Assembly: GCA_001792895.1 (NCBI GenBank)
Contig: MARA01000002.1
Location: 186,001-250,000, forward strand
DNA length: 64,000 bases
Origin: Lentinus brumalis
Taxonomy: Eukaryota > Basidiomycota > Agaricomycetes > Polyporales > Polyporaceae
Direction: 5' to 3'
In this document: positions 1-11,791 of the stretch, one piece after another
How the letters are laid out: each line of letters starts with the position of its first letter
How positions within the stretch are numbered: the first letter of the stretch is position 1
Made by a program: the position numbers and the translations under genes
Notes under the pieces: model-generated
Database searches by the model: none
Seen by the model: only the letters and a program-made list of their open reading frames with translations
Told to the model about the DNA's origin: nothing

Positions 1-2309
1 AGCAGCGGAGCGCGCCCGGGGTCATATCAACCTCAAGAACGTCGCCGTGCTCCCGGTGTCACGCAACATCCCGATCGACGTTTTCTCAAGAAAGCTACAT
101 GCTGCACTCGAAGGCATAGGCGCGCCGACGGCTTACCTGAACCAAGCTTCTGTGTCTGACCATCTCGGTCGACATGCGTTCACGCGCATGGGTAAGCTGA
201 AAGCCGCTGGGTGGCTGGCGGAGCAAGAGCAGAAGTATCGGATCGTGCTGTATATTGCGGACTCCGCTGTGAGCAGTTCGTGGACGCAGACGTGCATACG
301 GCAGGTACGCCAGAAAGGGTCCCGTCACTTGCGGTAACTATGCTCACTGACACGCAGGCGGATTGCGTCATGGTCGTGGGCATGGGGGACGACCCTAGCA
401 TCGGAGAATACGAGCGACTGCTTTTGTCTCTGAAGACTACGGCAAGGAAGGAACTTGTCCTACTCCATCCCGATCGCTCGGTAGTCCCAGGATCTACAAG
501 GGAGTGGCTCAAGGTATGCATACTGGGATCGTCCTCTCATTATAGACGCTCATGCTGCTGCAGCACCGTCCATGGGTACATCAACATATCCACGTCGAAC
601 TGCCTGTGAGTCAAATTCACACTTGTGATCTCCGTCGCTCATCACGTTTGCGCAGGGTCTCAACCCGTCAGCTGCTAGAGCCCCGCCAACACATCAGGAT
701 CCTGCTGCCGTAGTCGCGTTGAAGAAGATGAAGGATCGTGTGCAGAGCGAGATACAGCGTTATCGTGGAACACGTTCCGACCCGCGCCCACAACGGCCCA
801 CACACATGAGTGACTTCGCAAGGTTAGCACGGAGGATATGTGGGAAGTCGATCGGTGTCGTCCTCGGAGGGGGCGGTGCCCGGGGTATCTCACACTTGGT
901 GGGTCAATCAAATACTGCGGGGTGTGTGGATGTTCACCTCGTTGCAGGGTGTCCTCCGTGCCCTTGAGGAGTATGGCATCCCCGTGGACCACATTGGAGG
1001 TCAGCTCAATTGCGCCGTGCTGCGTACAGTGAGAGCTCACGTGAGGATGTAGGTACTAGCATTGGCTCCTTCATTGGCGGCTTGTATGCTCGGGAAGGCG
1101 ACATCATCTCCAGCTCCGGAAGAGCGAAGCAGTTCAGCGCAAGGATGGGCAACATTTGGCGGATGCTCTCCGATGTCACCTATCCTCTCGTTGCATACAC
1201 TACGGTGGGTATCCCACTCCTGTTAACTTATCCGATCGAAATAATTATGTTCCTGCAGGGTCACGAGTTCAACCGCTCAATATACAAGGTTTGACGAAGC
1301 CTCGATCTCCAAGAACTCTTCTTGACTTGCCTTCTGCTACAGGCGTTCTACGACCTTCACATCGAGGACATGTGGCTGCCCTTTTTTTGCAACTCCACCA
1401 ACCTTAACCCTTCTCAGATGGAGATACATGAGACAGGATATGCATGGAGGTTCATCCGTGAGTGTGCTCTATGACCTCTGCCATGACATCAAGCAGCTCA
1501 CGGTGTGACCTCAGGTGCGTCGATGACACTCGTGGGCTTGGTGCCACCCCTATGCGACAATGGCAGCATGCTTGTGGATGGCGGATATGGTGAGTTTGCA
1601 CTACCGCATTCTTCCATGCGATTCTTACGCAGCCGCTGCTCAGTCGACAATCTTCCTGTAAGTTGCGGAAGAAACCACTCTATCTGTTGATGCTTACATT
1701 ACTAGGTATCCACGATGTTGTCCATGGGTGCTAACGCCGTCATCGCTTCTGACGTTGGTTCGGTGAGTGACTTGAGCCACTACCGCAGTGTACCCCTGGT
1801 TTCTCACCATGGTGCCGCAGATCGACGACAACTCCCCACGCAACTTCGGCGACTCCGTTTCGGGAGTCTGGCTGTTCATTAATCGTTGGAATCCCTTCTC
1901 CAATGCGCGCAATATCCCCGCAATCACTGAACTGCAGCAGCGGCTAGCTTAGTAAGTGCCTCTCTTCCTCGCGAGATATGCAGGGCTCTGACTGTTTTGC
2001 AGCGTTTCGAGTGTCAAGACCCTCGAGGAAGCGAAGGTCATGAAGGGTTGTTTGTACATGCAGATGCCCGTGCAAGAGGTATACACAGTTGCTCTTGAAT
2101 TAGCGCAGCCTGCTGACCCTCGTGTGTAGTATGGCACTCTCCAGTTCGGCAAGTTCGAAGAGATCCAGAAGAAGGGCTACCATGCTGCCATGGAGTTCCT
2201 CCGGAAGTTCGAGGCAGATGGACTGCTCCCGTCGCCGTTCATCGGTGAGGCTAGCCAACCAGCCCCGAGTCGGACAAGAGGCAAAAGTGCTCGCCGCAAT
2301 TCGATTTGA
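1..2309 (+). CDS. NTE1: Lysophospholipase NTE1, C-terminal part (gene starts before the window)
   Basis: This is a serine esterase that deacylates phosphatidylcholine and lysophosphatidylcholine at the ER; it is the fungal homologue of neuropathy target esterase. The window opens inside the gene, in the region between the cyclic-nucleotide-binding-like domains and the patatin domain. The patatin domain starts near 850 with the oxyanion loop GGGGARG. Its GTSIG nucleophile elbow is rebuilt across an intron ending near 1050, and the catalytic Asp lies in LVDGGY near 1575. At least seven short introns interrupt the visible part. Reading through the GTGAGG at 2244 gives a basic tail ending RRNSI and a TGA at 2307-2309. 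I prefer this because a basic RRxSI-like end is, to my recollection, typical of fungal NTE1. Splicing that site instead would move the stop to 2403-2405. The N-terminal membrane segments and CNB domains lie outside the window. Confidence 0.93.
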
Positions 2310-2868
2310 TTGCTCGATATCCAGTTCTTGCATACTACATAGTGAGCATTTGCAGGGCTCCTGGTGTGCTGCCGTACTCACCGCATACTAGTAGATGTAG
2401 CTTAGTTGGTACTTGATGGTACCACGGACGTTTCACCCTATAATCTGCTCATTCGCCACAAACGCCGGACGCCGCCCCAATGCTACTGTATCAAGACGGG
2501 CCGTATGATCTTCGGGTGACGGAATGGCAGGCCTTCTCACCTGCAAGTCATGCGGTCCCTCCAGAAGTATCGGTAGGCGTCTTGTTTATACAATCTCTCC
2601 TGCATCCAGAACGTCGCAGAAACTCTATAACATTTGGTGCGAAGCTTCCGCAGCGTCTCCGACATCTGTAACCTCCCAGTCCGGAGTATAGACTGTTCCA
2701 TATACCTGTCTCTGGTGCTGCGGTAGTGGATTACGTTTAGATCATGCGTACTGACAGCCAAGGGGCCTTATATATCGTATCCTCGACGCGAGATCGTCTG
2801 AACCTCACCTCCTTGCCAGTGTATCATTGTATCTCAGCTACCTGGTGCCTACGACCTACCATCGCTGC
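2310..2868. other. Intergenic, NTE1 3' flank and promoter of the next gene
   Basis: No coding region is supported here. The right half should carry the promoter of the dsRNA-binding gene, with a TATA element at 2769-2775. I see nothing else recognisable. Confidence 0.6.
2769..2775 (+). promoter_or_regulatory. TATA-like element upstream of the dsRBD gene
   Basis: A TATATAT run lies about 95 nt upstream of the ATG at 2870. It argues against using the in-frame upstream extension that would begin before the TATA element. Confidence 0.5.
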
Positions 2869-2869
2869 A

Positions 2870-3382
2870 ATGATTGTCGGCATGCTCCCCTCTTTCTTGG
2901 ACCGTCAAGGTACCGAGACCTTCCGGGAGCCTTCCAGCGTGTGGGGCTACCTGCCCCAACTCAACGAGTGGGCCGGCAACAAGCTCGAATGGTTTGCAGA
3001 GCGTGTTGGTGGGAAGGACCACCAACCTGAGTTCGAGGCGTTCCCCATCTGTAAGCATATTCTCATCGTGCAATGTATATGACAAAGTGATCTCCTTCCA
3101 GATGATGGCGAACGACTAGAGGTTTTCAAGGCTTTAGGGAAGTCGAAGAAGGCTGCTAAGGAAGAAGCCGCCAGGTTGATGTGCACAAGTGGTCATTGCG
3201 TGAGTGCAGATGTGTACGCTGTGGTCGAGCGCGCTGAACGATTGGTAGTGATTGATGACTACTCGCGTTTCCCATCCGTTCTTCTTCCATCGGGATCCGT
3301 GTCTGCAGTCGGCTTTTACAATTTTCTACTCTTGTGTTCCTAGTCCGTCGCGCAATCGCAGAATTCTGTAGTGAATGCATGA
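2870..3382 (+). CDS. Small protein with one double-stranded-RNA-binding domain
   Basis: The protein is about 100 residues, and most of it is a single dsRBD. Visible landmarks are LNEWAGNKLEWFAE (helix 1), GGKDHQPEFEAFP (the GxxHxPxF loop and strand), and the closing helix GKSKKAAKEEAARLM, which carries the KKxAKxxAA signature that contacts the RNA backbone. The ATG at 2870 follows a TATA element. One intron (GTAAGC...CCAG, about 3051-3101) sits inside the domain between the FPI and YDGER segments. A second probable intron runs from 3200 to 3343, after which a short tail ends at a TGA at 3380-3382. Reading through that intron would stop at 3341-3343 instead. There is no RNase III, helicase or deaminase domain, so it is a stand-alone RNA binder of unknown partner. 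Confidence 0.75.
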
Positions 3383-3701
3383 ATATACATGCTAGTCTTG
3401 TAGATCATGTGCTTACAATTCCTTGGCTGCTTGTAGCAGCCGCAGTGGGAGCAATACCTGTTCAGCTTGCAAGCCTTTCATTGTCAAGTAGTAAGTACTA
3501 CGCACCGGGACGCGACGGGCGACGCGACGCGTGCATCACATGCGCGCGCCAAATCACGCTGTGAACGCGTCCTGAGCCTGAGGCTAGAGTCGCCCGAGCT
3601 CGCTTCTGTCACACCAGCACGGACCCGCTATAACTGCTCACTACTGCATGCCTTAGACTACATCCTATCTGCGCTTAGAAGCTTACAACAAGACCTCGCT
3701 C
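3383..3701. other. Intergenic, promoter side of VPS33
   Basis: No gene is seen. The stretch at 3510-3570 is dense in CG dinucleotides and holds two ACGCGT hexamers. Such hexamers occur elsewhere in the window too, so I give them no special meaning. Confidence 0.5.
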
Positions 3702-6435
3702 ATGGCTGCTACGTCGGCTTCTCCGTCTGAAGCCGCTGCGTCAAAGTCGGATACGGGAAGCGAGGCTTCGCTGGATGTATCTGTGCTGAGGGAGCTGGCG
3801 CGCAAGGGTCTCATTGATGCGTTGAATTCGGTGCGTATATGTGAGCCATGTAGATGTCGCTTGGGGAACGACGTCAGTATTCAGGTGAACGGAGCCAAGA
3901 CTCTCGTGCTCGACCCCACACTCGCAGGGCCGCTCGGTTTGGTGACCGAAGTCGCACTGCTGAAGGTCCGTACGAGACAGTCCCCGTTCAGCCACCGATG
4001 TTCTGAAGTACTCGCCTTACCAGCATCATGGCGTTGATAAGATGTTCTGGCTCGAGCCTGGCCCACTGTCCGCCACATCCACCAACATCGTTTACTTGTG
4101 TAGGCCGCTCATCAAGTGGGTCAAGATTGTAGCAGGTTAGGCACGTCTCCTCATGATGGCCCGTGTCTCATGTCTCATCTGTTGGAAGACCAGATCAAAC
4201 GGCATGCCAGAGAGTCTCAAAAACATACATATACCCTGTTCCTGGTTCCCCGCACATCTACCCTGGTCACTCGTATTCTCGAAGAGGAGGGCGTACTGGG
4301 TGACGTCACCGTGCATTCTTACAATCTCCAATTCATTCCTCTCGCCGAGGACGTGATCTCTTTGGAGAATGACAACGCTTTCAAGGAGATATGGGTGGTG
4401 AGTACGTGGTCCTTCTGCTTCCTTCGTTGGAGATCCTCACGCTGAGCTAGGATGGAGACGAGACCGTCGTGTATGATTCAATGCAAGCACTCCTTACGCT
4501 GGAGAAGTTGCATGGCTTGTTCCCTCGCATAATTGGAAAAGGTGACTATGCTGCGGTACGTGTTCAGCTATAAATGTTGTCGCTCCGACTGATGCCCAAC
4601 CCAGCGTCTCGCACATCTTCTTACTCGGAATACTCCTCAAGCTTCGTCGAACGCACCTTCCGACAATCATCTCAACGCGCCATCAGAAACGATCGACTCC
4701 CTCATCGTTTTGGACCGACGGGTGGACATGATAACCCCCTTTTTAACTCAGCTCACCTACCAGGGCCTCATTGACGAGATCATTGGGATTAAGAATTGTA
4801 AAGGGTCCAGTTCATTGGATCAAGTTCGTACTGACGAACATGCGTAGCGCATGTGGAGCTGCCCGTCTCCCTCATCTCTCCTCCTTCCACCACGACCCAA
4901 CCAGACGGATCTGCGAACGTCGGCGCTGCTTCATCCTCCACGACTCCGGCGACCTCGTTAGCAAAGGAGAAGAAACGTAAACATCATCTCACGACAGCAA
5001 CCGACCCCTTGCTGTCCGAACTGCAGGATCTCAACTTTTCGGCCGTGGGCAAGAAGCTGAATCAAGTCGCGCGAAGGCTCGATGAAGACTACAAGGTTTG
5101 GCATACTACGCTGACTCAGAACGTTTGCCTGACCTATTGGCTAGGTCAGACACCAGGCCAAAACGGTGGCACAGTTGCGCGATTTCGTGGGGAAGCTCGG
5201 TGGACTTCAGAACGAGCACCAGTCCCTTCGGCTGCGTGAGTTGCCGGACGTTACATAAAGCATGCATCGACTCATCGTGTTGTGTCAGACACTGGGTTGT
5301 CTGAGATGCTCGTGCCGTTGACAAGGACTGAAGAATTCAACAAGTCGCTGGAGATTCAACAAAGTATGGGGCGACATGTGCTGTACCTTTGTCTAGCTAA
5401 CGCACGCATTGGCAGACTTACTGGCTCTCTACGACACCAATGCGCAAATCACTGCGATCGAAGACATGATTGCGCAAGGAGCCGATATGCGCGTCGTGGT
5501 GCGATTGCTTTGTCTCGCGAGCGTCGTGCTTGGCGGCGTGAAGGCAAAGTCCCTGGAGAATATCAAGCGTGAGCTCTTGCAGGTGACTTTTGCTCGGTTT
5601 GTTCTACTTCTGGGCGCCGCTGACGCTGCTTGCAGACTTACGGTTACAACTACCTTCCCCTCCTCCTATCTCTCTCCTCGCCGCCACTGTCCGTCCTGCT
5701 GCCGAACCCTCTCCCGCCGAACACACCACCATCTGTGGCCGAATCCAAGTATCCGTACGCTAACCTACGTAAGTCGCTGCGACTGCTGATCGAGGACCCG
5801 GATCCCCTTGAGGAGCTCGAGAACGACATCAGCTATGTATATTCCGGCTATGCACCCATCAGCGTACGACTGGTGCAGTGCGTCGCGCAGAAAGGTGGTG
5901 TCCTCAGCAACCCGGCTGCGGAGAGGGAGAGGAAGGGGGCCGATGGTGATAGCTCGAGAAAAGGCTCGGCTAGCACGCTAGTTCAAGCCCACCCAATAGT
6001 AGGTTGGAAGGGCTTTGAGGACGTCATTGCGTCAATACCGGGCGAAACCGTCGACACGGTTCAGCGGATACCAGGGACGCAGGATGGATCCGCGGTCCCA
6101 TCAGTCGCGACCTTGAGTAAGTCAGGTTTGTTACCTTTTCGCCTGGTCTCCGTTGACGCGCTGTCATACAGTGCTTCCAAGAGAACGTCCGACAACGACC
6201 GTGGTATTTTTCCTGGGCGGCTGCACCTACACGGAGATTTCAGCCCTGCGCTGGGTGGGTCGGCAGAACAAAGGTTAGCGGTTTTGTTATCCGGACCACC
6301 ACTTCTGACCTGCACGATGCGCCACCACTAGGCCGCAAATTCTTGATAGCAACTACGGGAATCATCAACGGTAGCAGCATGATAGACAGCATAGTGGGGA
6401 CGACCAGCGTTACCTCGAAGGAAGTCGGCCTATAG
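3702..6435 (+). CDS. VPS33: Vacuolar protein sorting protein VPS33 (Sec1/Munc18 family)
   Basis: This is the SM-family subunit of the class C core shared by HOPS and CORVET; it binds SNARE bundles and promotes fusion at endosomes and the vacuole. The assembled protein is about 650 residues and starts [17 protein letters not shown]-family landmarks appear in order: [23 protein letters not shown], the IVYLCRP strand, [10 protein letters not shown], and the strongly conserved [26 protein letters not shown]. The C-terminal end contains [18 protein letters not shown], then a segment rich in Gly/Ile/Ser and a TAG at 6433-6435. An extended Ser/Thr-rich insert around 4880-4980 and a low-complexity insert near 5910-5980 are fungal-type loops. 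About a dozen short introns interrupt it. The ATG at 3702 is the first suitable one after the upstream gap. Confidence 0.93.
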
Positions 6436-7443
6436 CTGGTTCTAGCGTATATACCCTGAAGATGTCGGCTTGAGATGGTTATATATGCCCTGGGAGGAAC
6501 GGCGCTCCGTGGACCCTTTTTGGTACCGTATTCTCGCAGCTCGGCACCCCCGCCCTGAGCGGTTCGTTTCGTATATCAACCGATTCCGCGTTCTGCCAAT
6601 CTTGTACGCCCGAGGTTCCGAATATACATTGGTGCTTCTGCACGTCGCCAACCTCAGAGACGTATGCATGACTGCGGCCGGCAATCTGGGCCTGTGACGT
6701 GTCGGTAGGACCCCGTAAAACTCCGCGCACACAGCGCGCTAGCCAGGCGCCGGTTGTGTGGTTCAGGTTCAAGTTGGCTTGAGTGCGCGAGGCGGCATCG
6801 AGAACGGGAGCAGTTGCGAGGCCATGTTTCCTTTCGACACTCTGTGCTTATCCTGGCGTTCTCACCAGGAGGCCGCTGGATCTGCCCAGAATTTGAGTTA
6901 GATCAGGAGTGATATCTAGGGTCGGGTCCCATTATGTACACCGTTCACGCGACCTGGACGACCCCGAGTCTCCATTCCGTTGTCCAGGGAGGCCACATAG
7001 TGAATGCAAGACCCGGCCCTTCCAATGTTTGCATACATGGTCGGGAAAGGGCCGTGAGGATGTACCGGTGCGTGCAGAAAGGGCCCGTTGAAGGCGAAAG
7101 GGCGACGGGGAGCGGGGATTGTGGTCAAACACAACAGTTGCCAAAAGCGATCAGAGTCGAACATACGGTGGCTGGGGTCCCTGACTGACGGGGAAGTGCG
7201 ATCGAAGCGCGTTACCGGACTAAATCCCGCCTGAGGTGCACGGTCCTCCTCTCGGCTCTATAAAGCCCTCAGCTAGAGTCTATGCGCCACCCACTTCCTT
7301 TCCCCCTACCACGACCTGCACCCCTCCGTCAGGAGTCCCGCAAAAACTCTCCTAAGCTTCCAGCTCAGCAGGTCAGCCCACTCTGGGTGTTTCCACGGCA
7401 TATCGGCTCACGCGTTGTTGTCCTGCGCAGTCAACTTAGCGTG
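6436..7443. other. Intergenic, 1.0 kb
   Basis: No open frame here has plausible protein character. The right end holds the promoter (TATA at 7259-7264) and probable 5' leader of the YABBY/HMG-like gene. The rest shows nothing recognisable. Confidence 0.5.
7259..7264 (+). promoter_or_regulatory. TATA box of the YABBY/HMG-like gene
   Basis: A canonical TATAAA lies 18 nt before an in-frame ATG at 7282 and 180 nt before the preferred ATG at 7444. The transcription start would fall after about 7285, which favours 7444 as the start codon and a leader of roughly 150 nt. Confidence 0.5.
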
Positions 7444-7798
7444 ATGGTCGTCACCACTAAAGACAAGCAGGCGAGCGCGGATGCTGCGAAGAAGACCAAG
7501 GCGCCGCCCAAGAGTGCGTAGAGACCCGTGCACGTACAGTGTGGAGTTCTGATGGTCCGGCGGTGGTGTTCACAGGGAAGACAAGTAACGCCGGCGGCAG
7601 GAAGAAGTTGACCGAGTTCAACAAGTTCATGCAGACCGAAGTCGCGCGGCTTAAAGAGGAAAATCCCGACATGCCGCATAAGGAGAGGTGCGGTACCATC
7701 TTTGATCTGTTTCCATCAGAGAAAGTGCTCATTGGTGTTCCGGTCGTAGGTTCAAGAAGGTCATCGACAACTGGAACAAGCAGAAGGAGACCAAGTAG
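7444..7798 (+). CDS. Small YABBY/HMG-box-like DNA-binding protein
   Basis: The spliced product is about 75 residues with a Lys-rich N-terminus (MVVTTKDKQASADAAKKTK). A compact helical block follows: LTEFNKFMQTEVARLKEEN, then PDMPHKERFKKVIDNWNKQK and a stop. This spacing of aromatic and basic residues is that of short fungal proteins annotated as YABBY-like or HMG-like, which are thought to bind DNA non-specifically in the nucleus. Two introns are used: one after PK near 7511 (acceptor TTCACAG), and one inside the ERFKK codons (GTGCGG...CGTAG, about 7688-7749). The stop is the TAG at 7796-7798. No C-terminal acidic tail or second box is present. Confidence 0.75.
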
Positions 7799-8402
7799 GC
7801 TCGGGGCCACCCCATACACCGGGCCGCCGTTCCGGCTCCTTTCGTTGCATTCCGCGTGTTTCAGTTGCGGCCATCGACTGTCTCTGCGCGGCATCCTTCG
7901 CGACCTCATCACTTCTTGTCTCTTGCTATCTTGTCCTGATCCTACTGACCTTGGATTGTCCCCATCCCGATTCCCGACGCCTTCAGGGTGGGCCATGATT
8001 GGTATGCATGCCGCTGTACGATAGTGGTACGATGACTGTACACTACTTGATATGCTCGATGCAGTAATAAGGAGCTCTCCATGTTGCCTCCACTGTGGAT
8101 GATGAGCCTATCTAGGCTGTGGCATCTCACTACATGCGCGCTGTAGAACTAGCAGTGCCGCGTCACTCAAGCGTATAGCAGGCGTGGGAATATGGGGCCG
8201 CGCTCTTGTCCGGATGCCGCCTCGAGTCGAGAGCTAACCTCTCCTGACCGGATCCATCATGGTCAGGCCCTCCTATGCACGCTAGCGACATTTTGCTGGT
8301 CTTTTGCGCCCCCCTATCTCTCTCGTTTTCTACCGACTGTCTCACTCTGTCGCAAGCGGTTGTATCTCTTATCTCATCGCCTTAGAACTGCTGTCTCTCG
8401 CC
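7799..8402. other. Intergenic between the YABBY-like and F-box/LRR genes
   Basis: I see no gene. It should contain the 3' end of the left gene and the promoter/leader of the right one. The pyrimidine-rich stretch at 8290-8400 is typical of a basidiomycete transcription start region. Confidence 0.5.
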
Positions 8403-11400
8403 ATGAGCCAAACGCACGACATCGATAACGACGTCCCATTCTACCTGGAATTTGATCCTTATGAGCCGCTTCACGGCTCCCATCGCCTTGAGGGCTGTGT
8501 GCAGGAGCCTCAACACCCCCGTTCTGGCCTTTACACCTCAACCCCGACAGTCATGTCCCCCTCACCAGACCCCTCGCATTCCGAGCTTTACATCGAGCCA
8601 GCCATGTTCAAAGGCATAGTAGACGGTGAATCCTCCTCCTACGACGTTGCCAGCCCTCAGTCGAGCTCTGCGAAAGGCAAGGGCATCTCGCAGCCTGTGG
8701 ATATCCAGAGAAAGGAACTTGACGTTCAAATCGACGTCCTTCCCGTGGTCGGGTCGTCCTCATCCTCGAGCGACTTCAGCCTCGCGAACGCATGGACCTC
8801 GCCATCATCGTCCTTCGATCCTTCCTATCTTCCCTACGACGACTCCGCCTGCGCCGCACATATCATCAGTGAGAATGTCGGCGAACCCTCGGGCTTCACG
8901 GGAAAGGGCAAAGGGCGTGAACGGCCGCCCACGCTGCCGCCGCTGGTCTTCCTGCCCACGGGGTTTGATTATGGGAGCCCTGCGGAGCGGTCCTCGACGG
9001 ATATGTCGCCGCAGACCGCAGGACCGTCTTCGTACGGCTCGGGGTTCACGTCCATCGAATCCGCTCAGAGCAATTATGATGTCACTTCGCCCGTAACTCC
9101 CGAAGCTTCAGCGCCCCCTGAACACATCCCAGCTCGCCGACGGTCCTTGTCCAGCCTCTCCGTCCGCTCTACCCGCTCACTTTCCGCGCTTTCACTTTCA
9201 AAGGTGAAGGTGAAGCTCGCAGGGGCTACGCGATCCGGGAATATCGCGCGCAGACTTCTCTTCAAGAAGGGACGTGACTCCACCCCCGAAACGCCTCCGA
9301 CTACCCTACGAGGGTGGCAGACACGGAGGTGGAACTCGGACATGGCAGCTGCTTCTTGCCTTGGGCACCCCCGCTGAAGTCGTGCACCAGTCCCCCCGTG
9401 GGGACGTTGGTCGACATCGATGTCGATCTCTCTGGCTCCGTTGGTCCCCTTCCACCTCTGTACAGACCACCATCTGGTGCCGCAATGTTGCGTGCCAAAG
9501 GTCGTTCGTACACATCACCACTCCCCTTTCCGTCGTCTACTTTCGACATCGTGCCAATCACTCCTGCTGACATCTTCGAGCCCATTCCTCTCGATCAGAC
9601 CAACTATTTTGACGAATATCTTCCTCGCGAGCTCAAGCTCCATATTCTTGCGACCTTCGTCCATCTTTTTGAAGCCGAACACCTTCGCGTTACGTCCACG
9701 GATAGGTGGACCGCGTCCCTTGCCGCGAGGTCTCGGAATAGGTGGGTAGGAGTCGAGAAGGGCATCAGAGAACTTATAAAGTTGAGCCTGGTTGGTATCC
9801 TCTCCTTGCGTTCCAATCGCAGTTGGTGATTCATGGGCATGCCAGGTTTCGAAAGGTTGGCAAAACCTTGTCCACGATGGACAACTTTGGGGCCGGCTCC
9901 CCAGACTCCCTACCATCGTCCTCTCTCGTCTCTGCGAAACCGCGGGAGGTTTCGTTCAGCAGCTTGACTTCGCCGGTTCTACAGGCATAACTCCGGATGC
10001 GCTTGTTGCGATGACTGACGGGCTTTGCGTCGACACCACCATCCCGAATGATCTCACGTCGACTTGCCTCACGACGATCAACCTTCAGGGTTGCGCTGGC
10101 CTCACGACTTGTTCCCTCCATTACCTTCTCGTCCGTTCGCCCATGCTGCACACACTCAACGTCAAGGGCTCTCTGCGGTCATCAACACCACGTGCACCAT
10201 CCTGTCGACGTATTGTCCAAATCTTCTGTCGCTTGACATGAGCAGGTGCATCAACCTTGACGGAGGAGGTATCCTTGCTATGGCAGCTGCTGTGTTCGAC
10301 CGGGGTGAGACCCTTCGTCTCAAGGTGCTTCGGTTGAACGCCCTGAGCCGGGTAACGGACGACATGATGTGGTATCTCGGCAGGGCTGCGCCTGACTTGG
10401 AGGTGTTGGATCTCAGCCATGCTGCACCACTTCACAAGTCGGCAATCGATGCATTCGTCTCCTTGACAGAAGAAGAGGCCCAGAACATGGAGTCCGTCCA
10501 GCTCTCCGCGCGTCAAGCTGGACGCGATCCTGCGGATCCCAACCGCTACTGGCGCAGGGTCACACGTCTACGGCATGTCGCGTTCTCTTCATGTTTCCTT
10601 CTCACCGATCACGCATGCTCTCACCTCGCGCACGCTGTACCCAAGCTCGAATTATTGGAACTCGCCGGTATAGGCGCTGACCTCCAGGAGGACGGCCTGG
10701 TGCGGCTCCTGGAGACGACACCTTACATCCGGCGAGTCGACCTCGAGGACGCGTCAGAGATCTCAGATGCGGTCCTTGCCGCGCTTACCCCACGAGTGGA
10801 CGAGAACCCAGCTCCTCAGCGCCGGGGTGCGCCCCCTCCTCCTCCGCAACCTGGGCACGCCCTGGAACATCTCATCATATCGTGCGCGGCGGATGTCACG
10901 AACGATGCCCTCTTGGCCCTCATACAGAACTGCACGCGTCTGCGCGTCCTGGAGGCTGATGGCACTCGCATGAACAGCGCGGTGTTGAAGGAGTTCGTCC
11001 AACTTTCCCGCCAGCGGAAGATGGTCGACGCGTACGTCACCGCGATCGACTGTCGGGGCATTGGGGAACACACCGTCAAGGAGTTGAGGCCATATACTCG
11101 CCCGAGGCTGGGTTGGCGTGCTTGGGAGGCGCGCGACCTGAAGTACCTCGACGGGCGGGACGGAGAGGACCTCAATGTGGGCCAGGACGAGTGCGACGAG
11201 ACGCGGGTCGTGTTGAAGACGTTCTACTCGTGGCAGACGGTAGATGCTGTCCGCGCGGCTCGCGAGAAGAAGCGGAAGGCTGCGAGGCGGAACGGTAACG
11301 GCAGTGGGTCGAGCGAGAGCGATGGGCTGGGCTATGCTGCTGGGCGTACGCGCTGGTGGTCTCCCAGTGGACGCCGTCCTGGAGTCGTGTCTCCCGGGTT

Positions 11401-11449
11401 TCCTGGGGATGAAGATGGCAACGGGGGTGAAGGTTGTACTATTATGTAG
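8403..11449 (+). CDS. F-box/leucine-rich-repeat protein with C-terminal CaaX box (apparent 1-nt frameshift)
   Basis: This is a predicted substrate receptor of an SCF ubiquitin ligase. A disordered Ser/Pro-rich N-terminal third (8403-9570) is followed by an F-box, seen as YFDEYLPRELKLHILATFV and then SKGWQNLVHDGQLW. After these come LRR-CC repeats of the Grr1/Fbxl type (for example CLTTINLQGCAGLTTCSLH and CPNLLSLDMSRCINLDGGG). The last repeats end near 11100 and a basic tail finishes GEGCTIM. CTIM fits a CaaX prenylation box with Met at X, predicting farnesylation. Introns lie at 9274-9320 (47 nt) and about 9792-9846. At 10165-10172 the repeat frame jumps by one base: TLNVKG is in one frame and LSAVINTTC in another, with no GT-AG intron to explain it. 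A single missing nucleotide is the simplest reading. The ATG at 8403 precedes MSQTHDIDNDV. Confidence 0.85.
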
Positions 11450-11791
11450 GTGCGTGAGGAAGGTACGTGGAGGATAACCTGTAGCATCTGTGATTGAAGA
11501 GGACATATGTTCTCGGTTTCCTGCTCTTCTTGTATATCTACTGACACTGGTAACGGCCATCTTGACGATTTAGATCCTTGTACGACCTACCACACTGTAT
11601 AGGATCAGACAGAACATGAATTGGTGTTGTATGTTTACGAGAATGTAACATGTGTACGAGTATTCCTGTAACATATGTCATCTCACGAACTTGTTACTAC
11701 CTAATGCGTGAGCGCGAAGGGCAGTCCGTGTAGTAACGGAGAGTCTGCTTCAAGGATAGAAGAGAAGCCTGCAAGCCGTCTTTGACTAGCC
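11450..11791. other. Convergent 3' intergenic region
   Basis: This lies between the stop of the F-box/LRR gene and the stop of LRP1. The stretch at 11570-11700 is relatively AT-rich, as expected for two polyadenylation regions. No gene is seen. Confidence 0.6.

Noticed and set aside
2244..2405. Last intron of NTE1 (GTGAGG...TTGCAG) with a stop at 2403-2405
   Set aside because: Possible by splice signals, but read-through gives a basic tail ending RRNSI that fits the family end better. The choice needs transcript data.
7282..7443. In-frame ATG extension of the YABBY/HMG-like gene from 7282
   Set aside because: It starts only 18 nt after the TATA box, so it would lie at or before the transcription start. 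The added residues are Pro/Ser/Arg-rich and unlike the family.
10763..11560. 265-codon open frame on the minus strand across the F-box/LRR gene
   Set aside because: It is a mirror of the GC-rich coding frame on the other strand, with no domain and Arg/Pro-biased composition.
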